NCBI GenBank assembly: GCA_964582085.1
Contig: CAZOPV010000006.1
Location: 44,983 to 108,982 of the forward strand
Length of the DNA stretch: 64,000 nucleotides
DNA from: JADGNF01 sp964582085
GTDB taxonomy: Archaea; Thermoproteota; Bathyarchaeia; Bathyarchaeales; Bathycorpusculaceae
Direction of reading: 5' to 3'
The notes under the pieces were generated by a model, which saw only the letters and a program-made list of their open reading frames with translations, had not been told where the DNA came from and made no database searches. A program made the translations under genes and the position numbers. Positions 1 to 8,956 of this stretch are shown piece after piece; position 1 is the stretch's first letter, and each line of letters starts with the position of its first letter.

Positions 1-1
1 C

Positions 2-490
2 TTGACTATTGGGGTACCAGTCACTTCCAATGGTTCTGCTTTACTTGTAGTGTTCGCCCGTGCCTCATTTGATGAAAGGATAACTGCGTACGGCATTTAC
101 TCCTTTGGTCACTTAGCAGTAGATCCGCAACCAAATCATACGTTTTTAGGTCAAAGTCCTCTCAACTACTCTTTGACAGTTTCAAAAAATTATCCAACTG
201 TTACTTTATCCAGCAGCATTGCTCTCTCATACAGTTACGCTTCTAACCTCACATCTACCTCAACTACCTCCTACATGATACCTGAGTTTTTAGACAGAAG
301 TCCAATTGTGCTTGTGACACTTGGCACAAATGGAACAGAAAGCTTCTCGGAGTGGACTTCGTATCCTCAGTTGCCCCAAAATGTAGGCGCTGACTTTTCA
401 AACGCAGAGAAAAACCTCTTTGTTTATCCCGTTTTGGTCAAAGGTGCTCTATACAAACTTACACTCTGCTTTGGAGATGTTCCGAAGTGA
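2..490 (+). CDS. C-terminal part of a secreted surface protein (cut by window edge)
   Basis: This is the open 3' end of a gene that begins before the window, so its true start is not visible. The 162 visible residues are rich in Ser, Thr, Asn and Tyr, contain several N-glycosylation-like sequons (NLT, NGT) and have no membrane segment. That composition suits an extracytoplasmic beta-rich domain. The stop overlaps the next gene by four bases (GTGA), and two more genes with N-terminal hydrophobic helices follow, so it is probably the first visible member of a minor-pilin or TadE-like operon. I do not recognise a named family. Confidence 0.6.
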   Translation: MTIGVPVTSNGSALLVVFARASFDERITAYGIYSFGHLAVDPQPNHTFLGQSPLNYSLTVSKNYPTVTLSSSIALSYSYASNLTSTSTTSYMIPEFLDRSPIVLVTLGTNGTESFSEWTSYPQLPQNVGADFSNAEKNLFVYPVLVKGALYKLTLCFGDVPK

Positions 491-921
491 ATTTTGTTAG
501 AAACAAAAAAGGCCAAATTCGTGTTATCGAGGCTTTTTTTGCCTCCGTCTTGCTGCTTTCCTCGCTTTCTCTTATTCCTCTGTCGCAGAAATTTCCTCGT
601 TATTCTGAGGACGAAGCCGATGTTTTTTCTTCTGTAGCGCACAGAACGCTGATTAGCCTAGACGCCGAAGGTCAGATAGCTGAACTGATTGCTAGCCGCA
701 ACTGGTCTGCCATCAAAAATCTTATCCAGTCATGTTTTTCCGCTGCTATATGGTTTAATTTGACGGTGTTTGACCAAAACCTATCTTACCTTAACGATGA
801 AGTCATATGTAACGGCGGCTTAATTAGCGACAGAATTTATTCTGTTGACTACGTTTGTGCCAGCAGAAGCACAAACTATACCGTCTGGCTTATTCGACTG
901 CAATTGGCAACGGTGAGTTGA
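487..921 (+). CDS. Pilin/TadE-like single-helix protein
   Basis: The 144-residue protein starts at a GTG that overlaps the preceding stop (GTGA), which implies translational coupling. Its N-terminus has a basic stretch (RNKKGQ) followed by a hydrophobic helix at about residues 14-32 with an embedded Glu (RVIEAFFASVLLL). This resembles class III signal peptides processed by archaeal prepilin peptidases, although the Glu lies about one position off the classic +5. The rest is a small domain with three or four Cys. The next gene starts one base after its stop. It is probably a minor pilin or pseudopilin; no function is assigned. Confidence 0.65.
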   Translation: MNFVRNKKGQIRVIEAFFASVLLLSSLSLIPLSQKFPRYSEDEADVFSSVAHRTLISLDAEGQIAELIASRNWSAIKNLIQSCFSAAIWFNLTVFDQNLSYLNDEVICNGGLISDRIYSVDYVCASRSTNYTVWLIRLQLATVS

Positions 922-922
922 A

Positions 923-1699
923 ATGAGGTCTTTGCGAACTCAACGTGGAACTTCTGGGCAAGTGTTGGTTATCACTTCTTTGATAGTTGTTATGTTGCTT
1001 TTGTCAACGGTTATTTATGTAAGAGAAACTGCAATGGACGCCCCTGTCTACGCTTCTTCGTCAAATTTGAGTTTTGTAGCACTTAAGCAAGCAATACGCC
1101 ACACAGTTATAAGTGCGTTGGCAAATGTTTCTAACGGTGGGCACCCATCAGTTTTGGAAGCTGATTTGAGTCAGCTAAAATATGTTGTAGCAAATGGTTA
1201 TTATCCTGCACTTGTAGCTATTAATCACACTGCCCTTAACCGTGGTGATTACAGTGACGGTTTTTGGATTTATTGGGCGTCAACTGGAACTGGACTTTCT
1301 AGTGCCTATGTGGATTTCAGTTTGCTATCGTCAGATATTTCCACAGGTTATTTTTCAGAGTTTTTTGTGAATGTGACTTCAAAAATTGTTGTGACAGGGG
1401 AATATGTGCTTTTGGAAGGAACTGAAAAGCAAGTAAACGTAACATGTACCTTCTACAACGAGGATAGTTATGCTCTTGCAAAAAATTTTACGGTGTACTA
1501 TGAGTATGACGGTCTGCTTTCGCCTGAAGAGTGGTTAACTCCCGCGTCGCTTAATGTTTTGGATTATGGCAACGGCACATATTTCTGCTCTTTTACTGCG
1601 ACTACCAAACACCGCCATGATCCAATGATGGTTTCAGTGCGGGGTGTTGACGGCAGGGGAATTCTAACTGTGGCCAATGTGACCTGTGTGTTACGATGA
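923..1699 (+). CDS. Pilin-like secreted protein with N-terminal membrane helix
   Basis: The 258-residue product starts at ATG two bases after the previous gene. A short basic leader (RTQRGTSGQ) precedes a hydrophobic helix at about residues 13-30 (VLVITSLIVVMLLLSTV). A Ser/Thr/Asn-rich, apparently extracellular beta domain follows, with several N-glycosylation sequons. The leader-helix arrangement matches type IV pilin-like or TadE/TadG-like proteins. It closes a run of three tightly packed genes, and no pilus motor gene is adjacent. The motor at about 12-15.5 kb is the nearest candidate partner, which is inference. Confidence 0.65.
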   Translation: MRSLRTQRGTSGQVLVITSLIVVMLLLSTVIYVRETAMDAPVYASSSNLSFVALKQAIRHTVISALANVSNGGHPSVLEADLSQLKYVVANGYYPALVAINHTALNRGDYSDGFWIYWASTGTGLSSAYVDFSLLSSDISTGYFSEFFVNVTSKIVVTGEYVLLEGTEKQVNVTCTFYNEDSYALAKNFTVYYEYDGLLSPEEWLTPASLNVLDYGNGTYFCSFTATTKHRHDPMMVSVRGVDGRGILTVANVTCVLR

Positions 1700-1870
1700 G
1701 CAGTAGTGTTTTAGTTGTTTCTGTTTTGTTGAGTAGCTTTATGGTTGAGTTAAAAGTGAATTTGTGATTCATATTTCTAATTTAGATTTCGAGGTCATAA
1801 GTATCTAATATGTAGTAGGCTAAAATCAGTAGGCAAAATACAGACTTGAAAACTAAAGGTGAAACCTGTA

Positions 1871-2794
1871 ATGGAACTTATGGTCCAAAAAAGAAACAGC
1901 GACGTAGTGAAAGTTTATGATGAAAAGACCGACGCAGTCAAGTTTGTTAAACGTGACAAAGGCTTTACTAAACAGCTTTCGACAATTGAGGAAACTTTAG
2001 CGCGGTTCGGACTTTTGAAGAATGAAATTAAAGTTTACCTTTACCTTGCGAGGGTAGGTGAAAAGAAGGCTGGTGAAATTGCTGAGGCTATCAGTTTGCA
2101 TAGGACTGAAACGTATCGTATTTTGCGTGATCTTGAGAAGAAGGGAATTTTGTTTTCGATTTTTGAGAAACCCCTAAAGTTTACCGCGGTACCGCTCGAA
2201 AAGGCCATAGATATCCTTGTTGAAGCGCAGAAGATGAAGATTAAGTTGCTTGAAAAAGAAAAACAAAACCTGGTGGAACTTTGGCTGTCTGTTCCCCAGA
2301 TGAAGGTAGAGAGCGCTAAAAAAGAGCTGTTTCAGATGCTGGAGGGTGAGCAGCAAGTGGTTCTGAAAGCTAATGAACTGCTTGAGCGCACTCAAAAGGA
2401 GTTTCAAATCTTTGCGGCTGACGAGTATTTGGCTCAACTTTACTATAGCGATTTTACTGACAAACTTAAACAGAAACAGGATAAAATTGACATTATGTTG
2501 CTGACTGAGAATTCTCCGAAAAGCCTTTTCTTCGTTGAGCAGATTGATCTAGCGAAAGACAGGGTTGGTGTTGTTGCAGCGCAAAGTTTGCCTTGCTTTA
2601 TGATATCTGACAAAAAGGAGTTGCTAATTGCTTTCCACGAGAACGATGTTACCAGTGACTCAGGTGACAAGAAGAAATTCAAAACGGCAGCAATATGGAC
2701 AAATTACACGGCTTTCGTTTGGACTCTTCAGATGCTTTTCTCTAAGCTGCTGGAGAGTGGGCAGTCGTCATCTGTTGTTTCTGTTCCAGCTTAG
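1871..2794 (+). CDS. TrmB-family transcriptional regulator
   Basis: The protein is a TrmB-type regulator of about 307 residues. An N-terminal winged helix (about residues 40-110) carries the typical text GLLKNEIKVYLYLARVG...AEAISLHRTETYRILRDLEKKGIL. A coiled-coil segment (about 125-165) follows, then a C-terminal effector-like domain. Archaeal TrmB proteins bind promoter palindromes and respond to sugars or other metabolites; the ligand here cannot be read. ATG 1871 is preferred over the in-frame GTG at 1859 because AAAGGTGA (1855-1862) is a near-perfect Shine-Dalgarno sequence eight bases upstream and includes that GTG. Possible targets are the flanking surface-protein genes. Confidence 0.85.
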   Translation: MELMVQKRNSDVVKVYDEKTDAVKFVKRDKGFTKQLSTIEETLARFGLLKNEIKVYLYLARVGEKKAGEIAEAISLHRTETYRILRDLEKKGILFSIFEKPLKFTAVPLEKAIDILVEAQKMKIKLLEKEKQNLVELWLSVPQMKVESAKKELFQMLEGEQQVVLKANELLERTQKEFQIFAADEYLAQLYYSDFTDKLKQKQDKIDIMLLTENSPKSLFFVEQIDLAKDRVGVVAAQSLPCFMISDKKELLIAFHENDVTSDSGDKKKFKTAAIWTNYTAFVWTLQMLFSKLLESGQSSSVVSVPA

Positions 2795-2836
2795 ACCTTC
2801 TGCTTCTTGTTTCTCACGAGGAGAGAAGGTGAGATA

Positions 2837-4045
2837 ATGTTTCAACAGAAAAAGAGGTTATTTGTGTTTTTTTCCCTATTTTTGGCGGTGGCGCTTGCTG
2901 GTTCTTTTCTTTGCTTGACGCTGCTTGGTAATGTGGGGTCTTTGCAGGTAGCCAAAGGCGCTGAATTAGTTTGGGAAAGAAACTATGGCGGGTCGGGGGA
3001 CGATCGATGCTTCTCTGCGGTGGCTACTGAAGATGGCTATATTCTTGTTGGGTCGTCCACCTCTTTTGGGCGGGGAGAAACCGTAGGGTGGGTTTTGCGT
3101 GTTGATGCATATGGTGAGAAGCTTTGGAATTGGACCTTCAATGAGGGCTTTGGAGCTGAATTTAGACAAGTGCTAAACGTGGAAGATGGTTTTCTGCTTT
3201 TAGGCAACATCTTTTTTGCTTCGGGTGAAACAGAGGGCTTGGCAGTTAAACTTGACAAAGCAGGTAATTTGCAGTGGAAAACTGCTTTGTCATGTGGTAG
3301 TGGTGTTAATAAACTTTTTTCTGCAGTTAAATCGGAGGATAGTTTTCTTCTTTCTGGTTTGGTTGAGTCTTCTGAAGGTGATGGCAGTCACGTTTGGTTA
3401 GTTAAACTAGATTTTGATGGAAACCTCTTGTGGAATAAGGTTTTCAGTAATTTGCGTGATGCTGCGGGACGCGGTGTAATGGTGACTCAGGATGGTTATT
3501 ATGTGGTTGTAGGTTATATGGATGCTGGGGGAAGCGGGGACTATGATTTTTTGGTGCTCAAACTTGACGTCTCAGGGGTGGTCTTGTGGAATCATACTTA
3601 TGGTGGATGCGAAAGTGATAAGGCATATGCTGTAGCTTCAGCGTTTGATGGTTATGTGGTTGTTGGTGATACGCGTTCTAAAGGTTCAGGTGACAGCGAT
3701 GTTTGGATTGTAAAAATTGATTTTGACGGCAATCTGATTTGGGAGACTGTTTTTGGGGGCGAAGACTTTGATGCGCCTACCTGTGTTTCTCAATTGACTG
3801 GTGGTAAATACTCTGTGGGAGGCGTTACGTTTTCTTATGGGAATGGCTTACGGGATTTTTTGCTTTTAAGCGTTGACGATGGGGGTCAAGTTGTTTGGAG
3901 TTGTACTGTTGGACGAAGTGATTATGAAGAAGCCTACGCTGTTGTCCCCAGTGTCGTTGGCGAATTTGTTATTGCAGGTTGGACTAGTAGCCTTGGGCAG
4001 GGGCGCTATGACTTTTATGCAGTAAAGGTGAGAGTTAATTCTTAG
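2837..4045 (+). CDS. Secreted beta-propeller protein
   Basis: A 402-residue protein with an N-terminal signal peptide or anchor (residues about 5-30, FVFFSLFLAVALAGSFLCL) and a domain made of repeated blades of about 50 residues. Each blade ends in a variant of 'W.V+.D..G...W...FGG', for example WIVKIDFDGNLIWETVFGG. The repeats indicate an extracytoplasmic beta-propeller of roughly seven blades, of the kind often annotated PQQ-like or WD40-like in archaea. ATG 2837 follows a GGTGAG ribosome site and is better than an in-frame upstream start at 2807. It lies 42 bases after the TrmB gene and may be co-transcribed. Role unknown; probably surface binding. Confidence 0.8.
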   Translation: MFQQKKRLFVFFSLFLAVALAGSFLCLTLLGNVGSLQVAKGAELVWERNYGGSGDDRCFSAVATEDGYILVGSSTSFGRGETVGWVLRVDAYGEKLWNWTFNEGFGAEFRQVLNVEDGFLLLGNIFFASGETEGLAVKLDKAGNLQWKTALSCGSGVNKLFSAVKSEDSFLLSGLVESSEGDGSHVWLVKLDFDGNLLWNKVFSNLRDAAGRGVMVTQDGYYVVVGYMDAGGSGDYDFLVLKLDVSGVVLWNHTYGGCESDKAYAVASAFDGYVVVGDTRSKGSGDSDVWIVKIDFDGNLIWETVFGGEDFDAPTCVSQLTGGKYSVGGVTFSYGNGLRDFLLLSVDDGGQVVWSCTVGRSDYEEAYAVVPSVVGEFVIAGWTSSLGQGRYDFYAVKVRVNS

Positions 4046-4091
4046 TTTATGTCTGTTTAACTTAAAACTTGTTTCTGAAATTTTTCTTTGG

Positions 4092-4277
4092 TTAAACTAT
4101 GTATTGAAGTTGTGGTTTTTCAAGTTGTAGTTGTATCTTGTCCTCAAAATCTATCTGAACGTGCCCTATTAGCCAATCATTAAATTTGGCGCAGTTGTTT
4201 GGGTTGCAGCTGAACGTTTTCTTATCTTTATTCCAAAAAGCACATGAAACACATGGTATTTCCGAGTTATCTTTCAT
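4092..4277 (-). CDS. Small Cys-rich protein (hypothetical)
   Basis: A 61-residue reading frame starting at ATG 4277. It contains a CVSC pair at residues 9-12 and further Cys at about 24 and 29 (FSCNPNNCAKF), a spacing that could bind zinc or an iron-sulfur cluster. No clear ribosome site lies upstream, and the gene is isolated between the beta-propeller gene and uvrC. The clustered Cys and normal amino-acid mix make it more likely real than a chance frame. I do not recognise a family. Confidence 0.5.
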   Translation of the reverse strand: MKDNSEIPCVSCAFWNKDKKTFSCNPNNCAKFNDWLIGHVQIDFEDKIQLQLEKPQLQYIV

Positions 4278-4366
4278 TTATTATCGCTATGTAATCATTT
4301 GAGAGTTGATTTATCGCTTGTGAACTGGTAATCACTATTTTCAATAACTGGGCTATTATAGAATTT

Positions 4367-5995
4367 TTAGGCGGAAAATTTGTGTTTTTTTCTTTGGAGG
4401 TTAAATTCTTCTCTCATTTTTATCTGACGTCTTTTTACGTTATATCTAACAGAGAAGTTGTGCGCTGCGTCTCGCATCTGCCGCAGTAGCAACATTATGC
4501 GGTTGTTTTTATCGACTTGTCTTGGTGTGTCCTCGTTTGGTAAGTAAATTTCCTCATGTTCCTTTGCTAATCCAATAAGTGGTAGTTGTAGTCCAAGCGA
4601 TTTCAGAGCTGTTTCTGCTGCACTAACTTGTCCTGCTCCTCCGTCTATTACGACTAAGTCTGGTAGCTGTGCTTTTTCCTCTATTAGTCGTTTATATCTT
4701 CGGGTGACAACCTCGTTGATGGCTGCGAAGTCGTCTTGTTTTGTGATGGTTTTTATTTTGAATTTGCGGTAGTTGCGCTTGTCAGGTTTGGCGTTTGTGA
4801 AGCGCACCATGCCTGCAACTAGATGTTCCTGCCCCAAGTTGGAGATGTCAAAGCATTCAATAATGTGTGGGATGCTGGATAGGTTGAGAAAGTCCTGTAG
4901 ATCTACGAGGGCATTGTCGTCTTCTATTGTAGTTTCAAGGTTTTTCTCTGCAAGTTGAACCAGTTCTAGTCGGTTTCCTCGTCTTGGCACTGTAAGCGTT
5001 GTTTTTGCTCCTCTTTTTTCGGAAAAAAACTGCTCTAATGCTGCTTTTTCTTCGGAGTCGTGCCAGACGGGTCTGTTTAGCAGAATTTCTCTAGGAATTG
5101 AATTCGCTTCGTAGAACGCTTTTAGAAATTCTTCTTCCACCTCTGGCTGTAAATCCATTGTGAATTCTTTTTTGCCTAAGAGAACCCCTTTACGTACACC
5201 CATGTGCACGGCTAAAACTTTTTCTCCTATTCGGCGGAAGGTGAGAACGTCTTGGTCGTACAGTCTTTCTTTGTCTACAATTTGTCGTTGTGTAAGCAAG
5301 CTGATGGAAGAAATTTGGTTACGGAGCTCCAGTGCCTCTTCGTATTTTTGTTCATCTGCTGCCTTCTTCATAAGTTCTTGGAGTGCTATTGCGGTTTGTT
5401 CGTAGTTGCCTTTAAGAAAAGACCTTGCCTGTTCAACTTGCTTTGCGTACTGTTCCGCGGTGACTTTTCCTGTGCATGGAGCTGTGCAGATGCCTATGTG
5501 AAAATTAAGGCATGCTCGTTTGGGTAGTGTTTTGCATGTACGAAGTTTAAAGACTCTCACTACGAGTTTTTGGAGGTCTTGCCGTGTGAAGCCGTCTGTG
5601 TAGGGTCCAAATGATTCGAGTTTGCGGGAAACTTTGCGGCTGGTGAGTATCCTTGGGAATGTTTCTTTTGTAAGTGCTATGTAGGCAAATGTTTTGGCGT
5701 CTTTGAGGTCTATGTTGTAACGGGGGGTGTGTTGCTTAACTAGTTTGTTCTCTAAAAGTAGTGCTTCCACTTCGTTGTTTACGATGATCCAGTCTATGTT
5801 TCGGATTTTAGAGACTAGTTGCCGTGTTTTGGTGGGTTGGTTGCTGTTGGCAAAGTAGCTTTTGACGCGGGCGCGGAGGTTTTTAGCTTTTCCGATATAG
5901 AGTATTTCGTCTTTTTCGTCTTTGAAGATGTAGACGCCGGAGTTTGTGGGAACCTCGGAGCTTTTGAATTCTGCAGGTGAAGCTATCGCTATCAT
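4367..5995 (-). CDS. uvrC: UvrC excinuclease subunit lacking C-terminal HhH domain
   Basis: UvrC makes both incisions in UvrABC nucleotide excision repair. The 542 residues contain the GIY-YIG nuclease domain (about 17-95; GVYIFKD, YIGKAKNLRARVKSYF), a Cys-rich region (CKTLPKRACLNFHIGIC), a UVR motif for UvrB contact (about 200-230) and the RNase H-like 3' nuclease core (IECFDISNLG, VVIDGGAGQ). The protein ends shortly after RDAAHNFSVRYN, where typical UvrC continues for about 60 residues with a tandem helix-hairpin-helix DNA-binding domain. No such sequence is visible in the 90 bases that follow. The ATGA overlap with uvrA shows an operon. Confidence 0.95.
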   Translation of the reverse strand: MIAIASPAEFKSSEVPTNSGVYIFKDEKDEILYIGKAKNLRARVKSYFANSNQPTKTRQLVSKIRNIDWIIVNNEVEALLLENKLVKQHTPRYNIDLKDAKTFAYIALTKETFPRILTSRKVSRKLESFGPYTDGFTRQDLQKLVVRVFKLRTCKTLPKRACLNFHIGICTAPCTGKVTAEQYAKQVEQARSFLKGNYEQTAIALQELMKKAADEQKYEEALELRNQISSISLLTQRQIVDKERLYDQDVLTFRRIGEKVLAVHMGVRKGVLLGKKEFTMDLQPEVEEEFLKAFYEANSIPREILLNRPVWHDSEEKAALEQFFSEKRGAKTTLTVPRRGNRLELVQLAEKNLETTIEDDNALVDLQDFLNLSSIPHIIECFDISNLGQEHLVAGMVRFTNAKPDKRNYRKFKIKTITKQDDFAAINEVVTRRYKRLIEEKAQLPDLVVIDGGAGQVSAAETALKSLGLQLPLIGLAKEHEEIYLPNEDTPRQVDKNNRIMLLLRQMRDAAHNFSVRYNVKRRQIKMREEFNLQRKKHKFSA

Positions 5996-8862
5996 GCTGG
6001 ATCTTTCTGGAGTATTTTTTTGAGGAACTTGCCTGTATGTGAGTTGGGGTTTTCTGCCACTTCTTCTGGGGTTCCTTGTGCTATGACTTGTCCGCCTTCT
6101 TCTCCTCCTTCGGGACCAAGGTCGATGAGGTAGTCACAGCTTTTTATTACGTCCAAGTTGTGTTCGATTACGTAGACGGTGTTGCCTTTTGCAACCAGTC
6201 TGTTGAGTACTTTTATGAGGCGTTTGGTGTCGTCAAAGTGCAGTCCGGTTGTGGGTTCATCTAGTAAGTAAACTACATGTCCCGATTTGTGTTTGCTGAG
6301 TTCGCGGGTAATTTTTATGCGTTGACTTTCTCCTCCTGAGAGCGTGGTGGAGCTTTGTCCAAGTTTAATGTAGCCTAGCCCCACGTCCAGTAGGGTTTGA
6401 AGTTTGCGTGATATCAGAGGCATGTTTTCGAAGAATTGTGCTGCTTCTTCCACTGTCATGTCTAAAATCTCTGCTATATTTTTTCCCTTGTAGAGTACGC
6501 TAAGAGTTTCTTTGTTGTATCTTTTGCCTTTGCATTCGCTGCATTGTACGTAGATGTCGGGTAAAAAGTTCATTTCTATGCGTAATACACCATCTCCTTG
6601 GCAAGTTTCGCATCTTCCTCCTTTCACATTGAAGCTGAATCGTCCTGGGCTGTAGCCGCGGACTTTCGCTTCTTTAGTGGAGGCGAAAATTTTTCTGATT
6701 TCATCAAAAAGCTTAGTGTAGGTGGCGGGGTTGCTTCTGGGGGTTCTGCCGATTGGATCTTGGTCGATAACTATGACGTTATGTACAAAACTTGGGACAT
6801 CCATTTTGTCGTATTTTCCGATTTTATCTACTCTTTCTCCATACATCTGGCGTAGTGCAGGCATAACTGTTTGGTTCATCAGTGTGCTTTTGCCTGAACC
6901 TGAAACGCCTGTGATTCCGCATAGCACGCCAAGGGGCAGTTTTACGTTTAGGTTTTTGAGGTTGTTCTCTTTGGCTCCGTAGACTGTAATGTAACCAGTG
7001 GGTTTTCGTCTTTCTTTTGGGACTTCAATTTTTAGCTCGCCTGAAAGATACTTGCCTGTTAAGCTTCGTTTATTTTTCATGATGTCTTGGGGAGTGCCCT
7101 CTGCGACAATGTGTCCTCCGTGGACGCCTGCGCCTGGACCCATGTCTACGATGTAGTCTGCGTTTCGAATGGTTTCTTCGTCGTGTTCCACTACAATTAG
7201 TGTGTTGCCTAAATCGCGGAGTCTATGGAGGGTACTGATGAGTTTTGTGTTATCTCTTTGATGTAGGCCGATGCTGGGCTCGTCTAGTATGTAGAGTACA
7301 CCCATGAGGTTGCTGCCTATCTGTGTGGCTAACCGGATTCGTTGGGCTTCTCCACCTGAGAGTGTGCGGGCGGCTCGGGAAAGTGACAGGTAGCCTAAGC
7401 CGACGTTTTTGAGAAAGCTGAGGCGGTCGTTTATTTCTTTGAGTACTTGTTTTGCAATAATCATTTCTTTTTCGTTCAAGTGAGCTGGGAGGTCTGCAAA
7501 GAAACTTATCGCTTGGTCGATGGAGAGGTCGGTGACGTCAATTATGCTTTTGCCTTGAATTTTTACTGCTAGAACCACGGGTTGCAGCCTTTTGCCTTGG
7601 CAGGTGTTGCAGATTCGCGACTTCATGAATTTTTCTATTTCCTCTTTGCGCCATTCGCTTTCGGTTTGTTTGTACAGTCTCATGGTTTGTGGTATGACGC
7701 CTTCCCAACCGTTTTGCATCCACATGGTTGCACCGTTTGACCAGTTGCCACTGATGGGTTCTCTGTCGCCGTACAATAGGACTTGGAGTTGTTTATCTGT
7801 GAAGTCTTTGATAGGTGTGAAGATGTCAAAGCCGTGTTTTTTGCCAACCATAGCAAGTTGCTGCACCCGCCATGTCAAATCCATTTTGCCGTAAACTGCT
7901 AGGGCGCCGTCCATGATGGATTTGTTTTTGTCGGGGATAACTAAGTCCTCGGAGACTTCGGTAATTTCTCCCAGTCCATGGCAGGTGGGGCATGCGCCAA
8001 AGGGTGAGTTAAATGAGAACATGCGGGGTTCTAAGCTTTCAAACACGATTTCTGGATGGTTAGGGCAGGCTCCAAAGGTGCTATAGACTGTTTCGCCTTT
8101 GAATCTTTCTAGTTCACGTTTTTTCTCTTTGTTTGTGTCTTGGGCGTTTATAACAATCATAGTGCCTTTGCCTGTTAAAAGCGCTTGTTCTACCGCTTCG
8201 GCTATGCGGCAGTGTTCTTCGTTGTCGATTTTTATGGTGTCTATGACTGCCTCTATCCAGTGCTTTTCGTAGCGAATCAGTTTCACTTCTTCTTTGATGG
8301 AGTCTGCGTCGTAGATTTTTTGGTCCACTCTGATTTTGGTAAAACCCTGTTTTTTGAGATCGTCAAAAACCTGTTCGTGTGTGCCTTTCATGCCTCTAAT
8401 TATGGGCGCAAGAAAAATGAGCGTCTTGCCTTGTTCTGCCATGATGAGACTGGTTATGTTTTCGGGGCTTTGGGGGCGAATAGAGTTGCCGCATTTTGGG
8501 CAGTGGTGTATGCCGATGCGTGCGTAAAGCAGCCTAAGGTAATCGTAGATTTCCGTTACGGTGCCTACGGTGGAGCGGGGGTTTTTGCTGGTGCTTTTTT
8601 GTTCAATGGAGATGGCTGGAGATAAACCGTCAATTGAGTCGACGTCGGGTTTATCCATGAGTCCCAGAAACTGCCTAGCGTATGCGCTTAGGCTCTCTAC
8701 GTACCGTCTTTGGCCTTCAGCGTATATGGTGTCAAATGCTAATGTGGATTTGCCTGAGCCTGACAGCCCCGTAATCACAATCAGCTTGTTTCGCGGTAGC
8801 TCCACGTCTATGTTTTTGAGATTGTGTTCTCGGGCGCCTTTAATAGAAATCGTGTCTCGCAT
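5992..8862 (-). CDS. uvrA: UvrA excinuclease ATPase
   Basis: UvrA is the damage-scanning ABC ATPase of nucleotide excision repair. The 956-residue protein is full length and has two ABC modules: Walker A GLSGSGKSTLAF (about residue 31) and GVSGSGKSTLMN, with signature motifs LSGGEAQRIRLATQ and LSGGESQRIKITREL. The first zinc module reads CPNH...CPTCHGLG, so one usual Cys ligand is His, a variant known in the family. The second zinc module is CETC...CSEC. It lies between uvrB (94-base gap) and uvrC (4-base overlap). UvrABC is bacterial in origin, and its presence in an archaeon implies ancient transfer. Confidence 0.97.
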   Translation of the reverse strand: MRDTISIKGAREHNLKNIDVELPRNKLIVITGLSGSGKSTLAFDTIYAEGQRRYVESLSAYARQFLGLMDKPDVDSIDGLSPAISIEQKSTSKNPRSTVGTVTEIYDYLRLLYARIGIHHCPKCGNSIRPQSPENITSLIMAEQGKTLIFLAPIIRGMKGTHEQVFDDLKKQGFTKIRVDQKIYDADSIKEEVKLIRYEKHWIEAVIDTIKIDNEEHCRIAEAVEQALLTGKGTMIVINAQDTNKEKKRELERFKGETVYSTFGACPNHPEIVFESLEPRMFSFNSPFGACPTCHGLGEITEVSEDLVIPDKNKSIMDGALAVYGKMDLTWRVQQLAMVGKKHGFDIFTPIKDFTDKQLQVLLYGDREPISGNWSNGATMWMQNGWEGVIPQTMRLYKQTESEWRKEEIEKFMKSRICNTCQGKRLQPVVLAVKIQGKSIIDVTDLSIDQAISFFADLPAHLNEKEMIIAKQVLKEINDRLSFLKNVGLGYLSLSRAARTLSGGEAQRIRLATQIGSNLMGVLYILDEPSIGLHQRDNTKLISTLHRLRDLGNTLIVVEHDEETIRNADYIVDMGPGAGVHGGHIVAEGTPQDIMKNKRSLTGKYLSGELKIEVPKERRKPTGYITVYGAKENNLKNLNVKLPLGVLCGITGVSGSGKSTLMNQTVMPALRQMYGERVDKIGKYDKMDVPSFVHNVIVIDQDPIGRTPRSNPATYTKLFDEIRKIFASTKEAKVRGYSPGRFSFNVKGGRCETCQGDGVLRIEMNFLPDIYVQCSECKGKRYNKETLSVLYKGKNIAEILDMTVEEAAQFFENMPLISRKLQTLLDVGLGYIKLGQSSTTLSGGESQRIKITRELSKHKSGHVVYLLDEPTTGLHFDDTKRLIKVLNRLVAKGNTVYVIEHNLDVIKSCDYLIDLGPEGGEEGGQVIAQGTPEEVAENPNSHTGKFLKKILQKDPA

Positions 8863-8956
8863 TACTGTAACCTGTTTTGGTGTTTAACAATGGGATTTTA
8901 CTTGTTTCAGCTTGATGCTTTTCTACCTTTTTGCGTTGAAAATGTAATTCTGACGG

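Noticed and set aside
6779..6790. Additional TGTACA hexamer inside uvrA
   Set aside because: It is inside a coding region and far from any promoter; a six-base word is expected many times in 64 kb by chance.
8185..8625. 146-codon plus-strand frame opposite uvrA
   Set aside because: It is antisense to conserved UvrA sequence, and its Phe/Val/Tyr-rich text is a by-product of the other strand.
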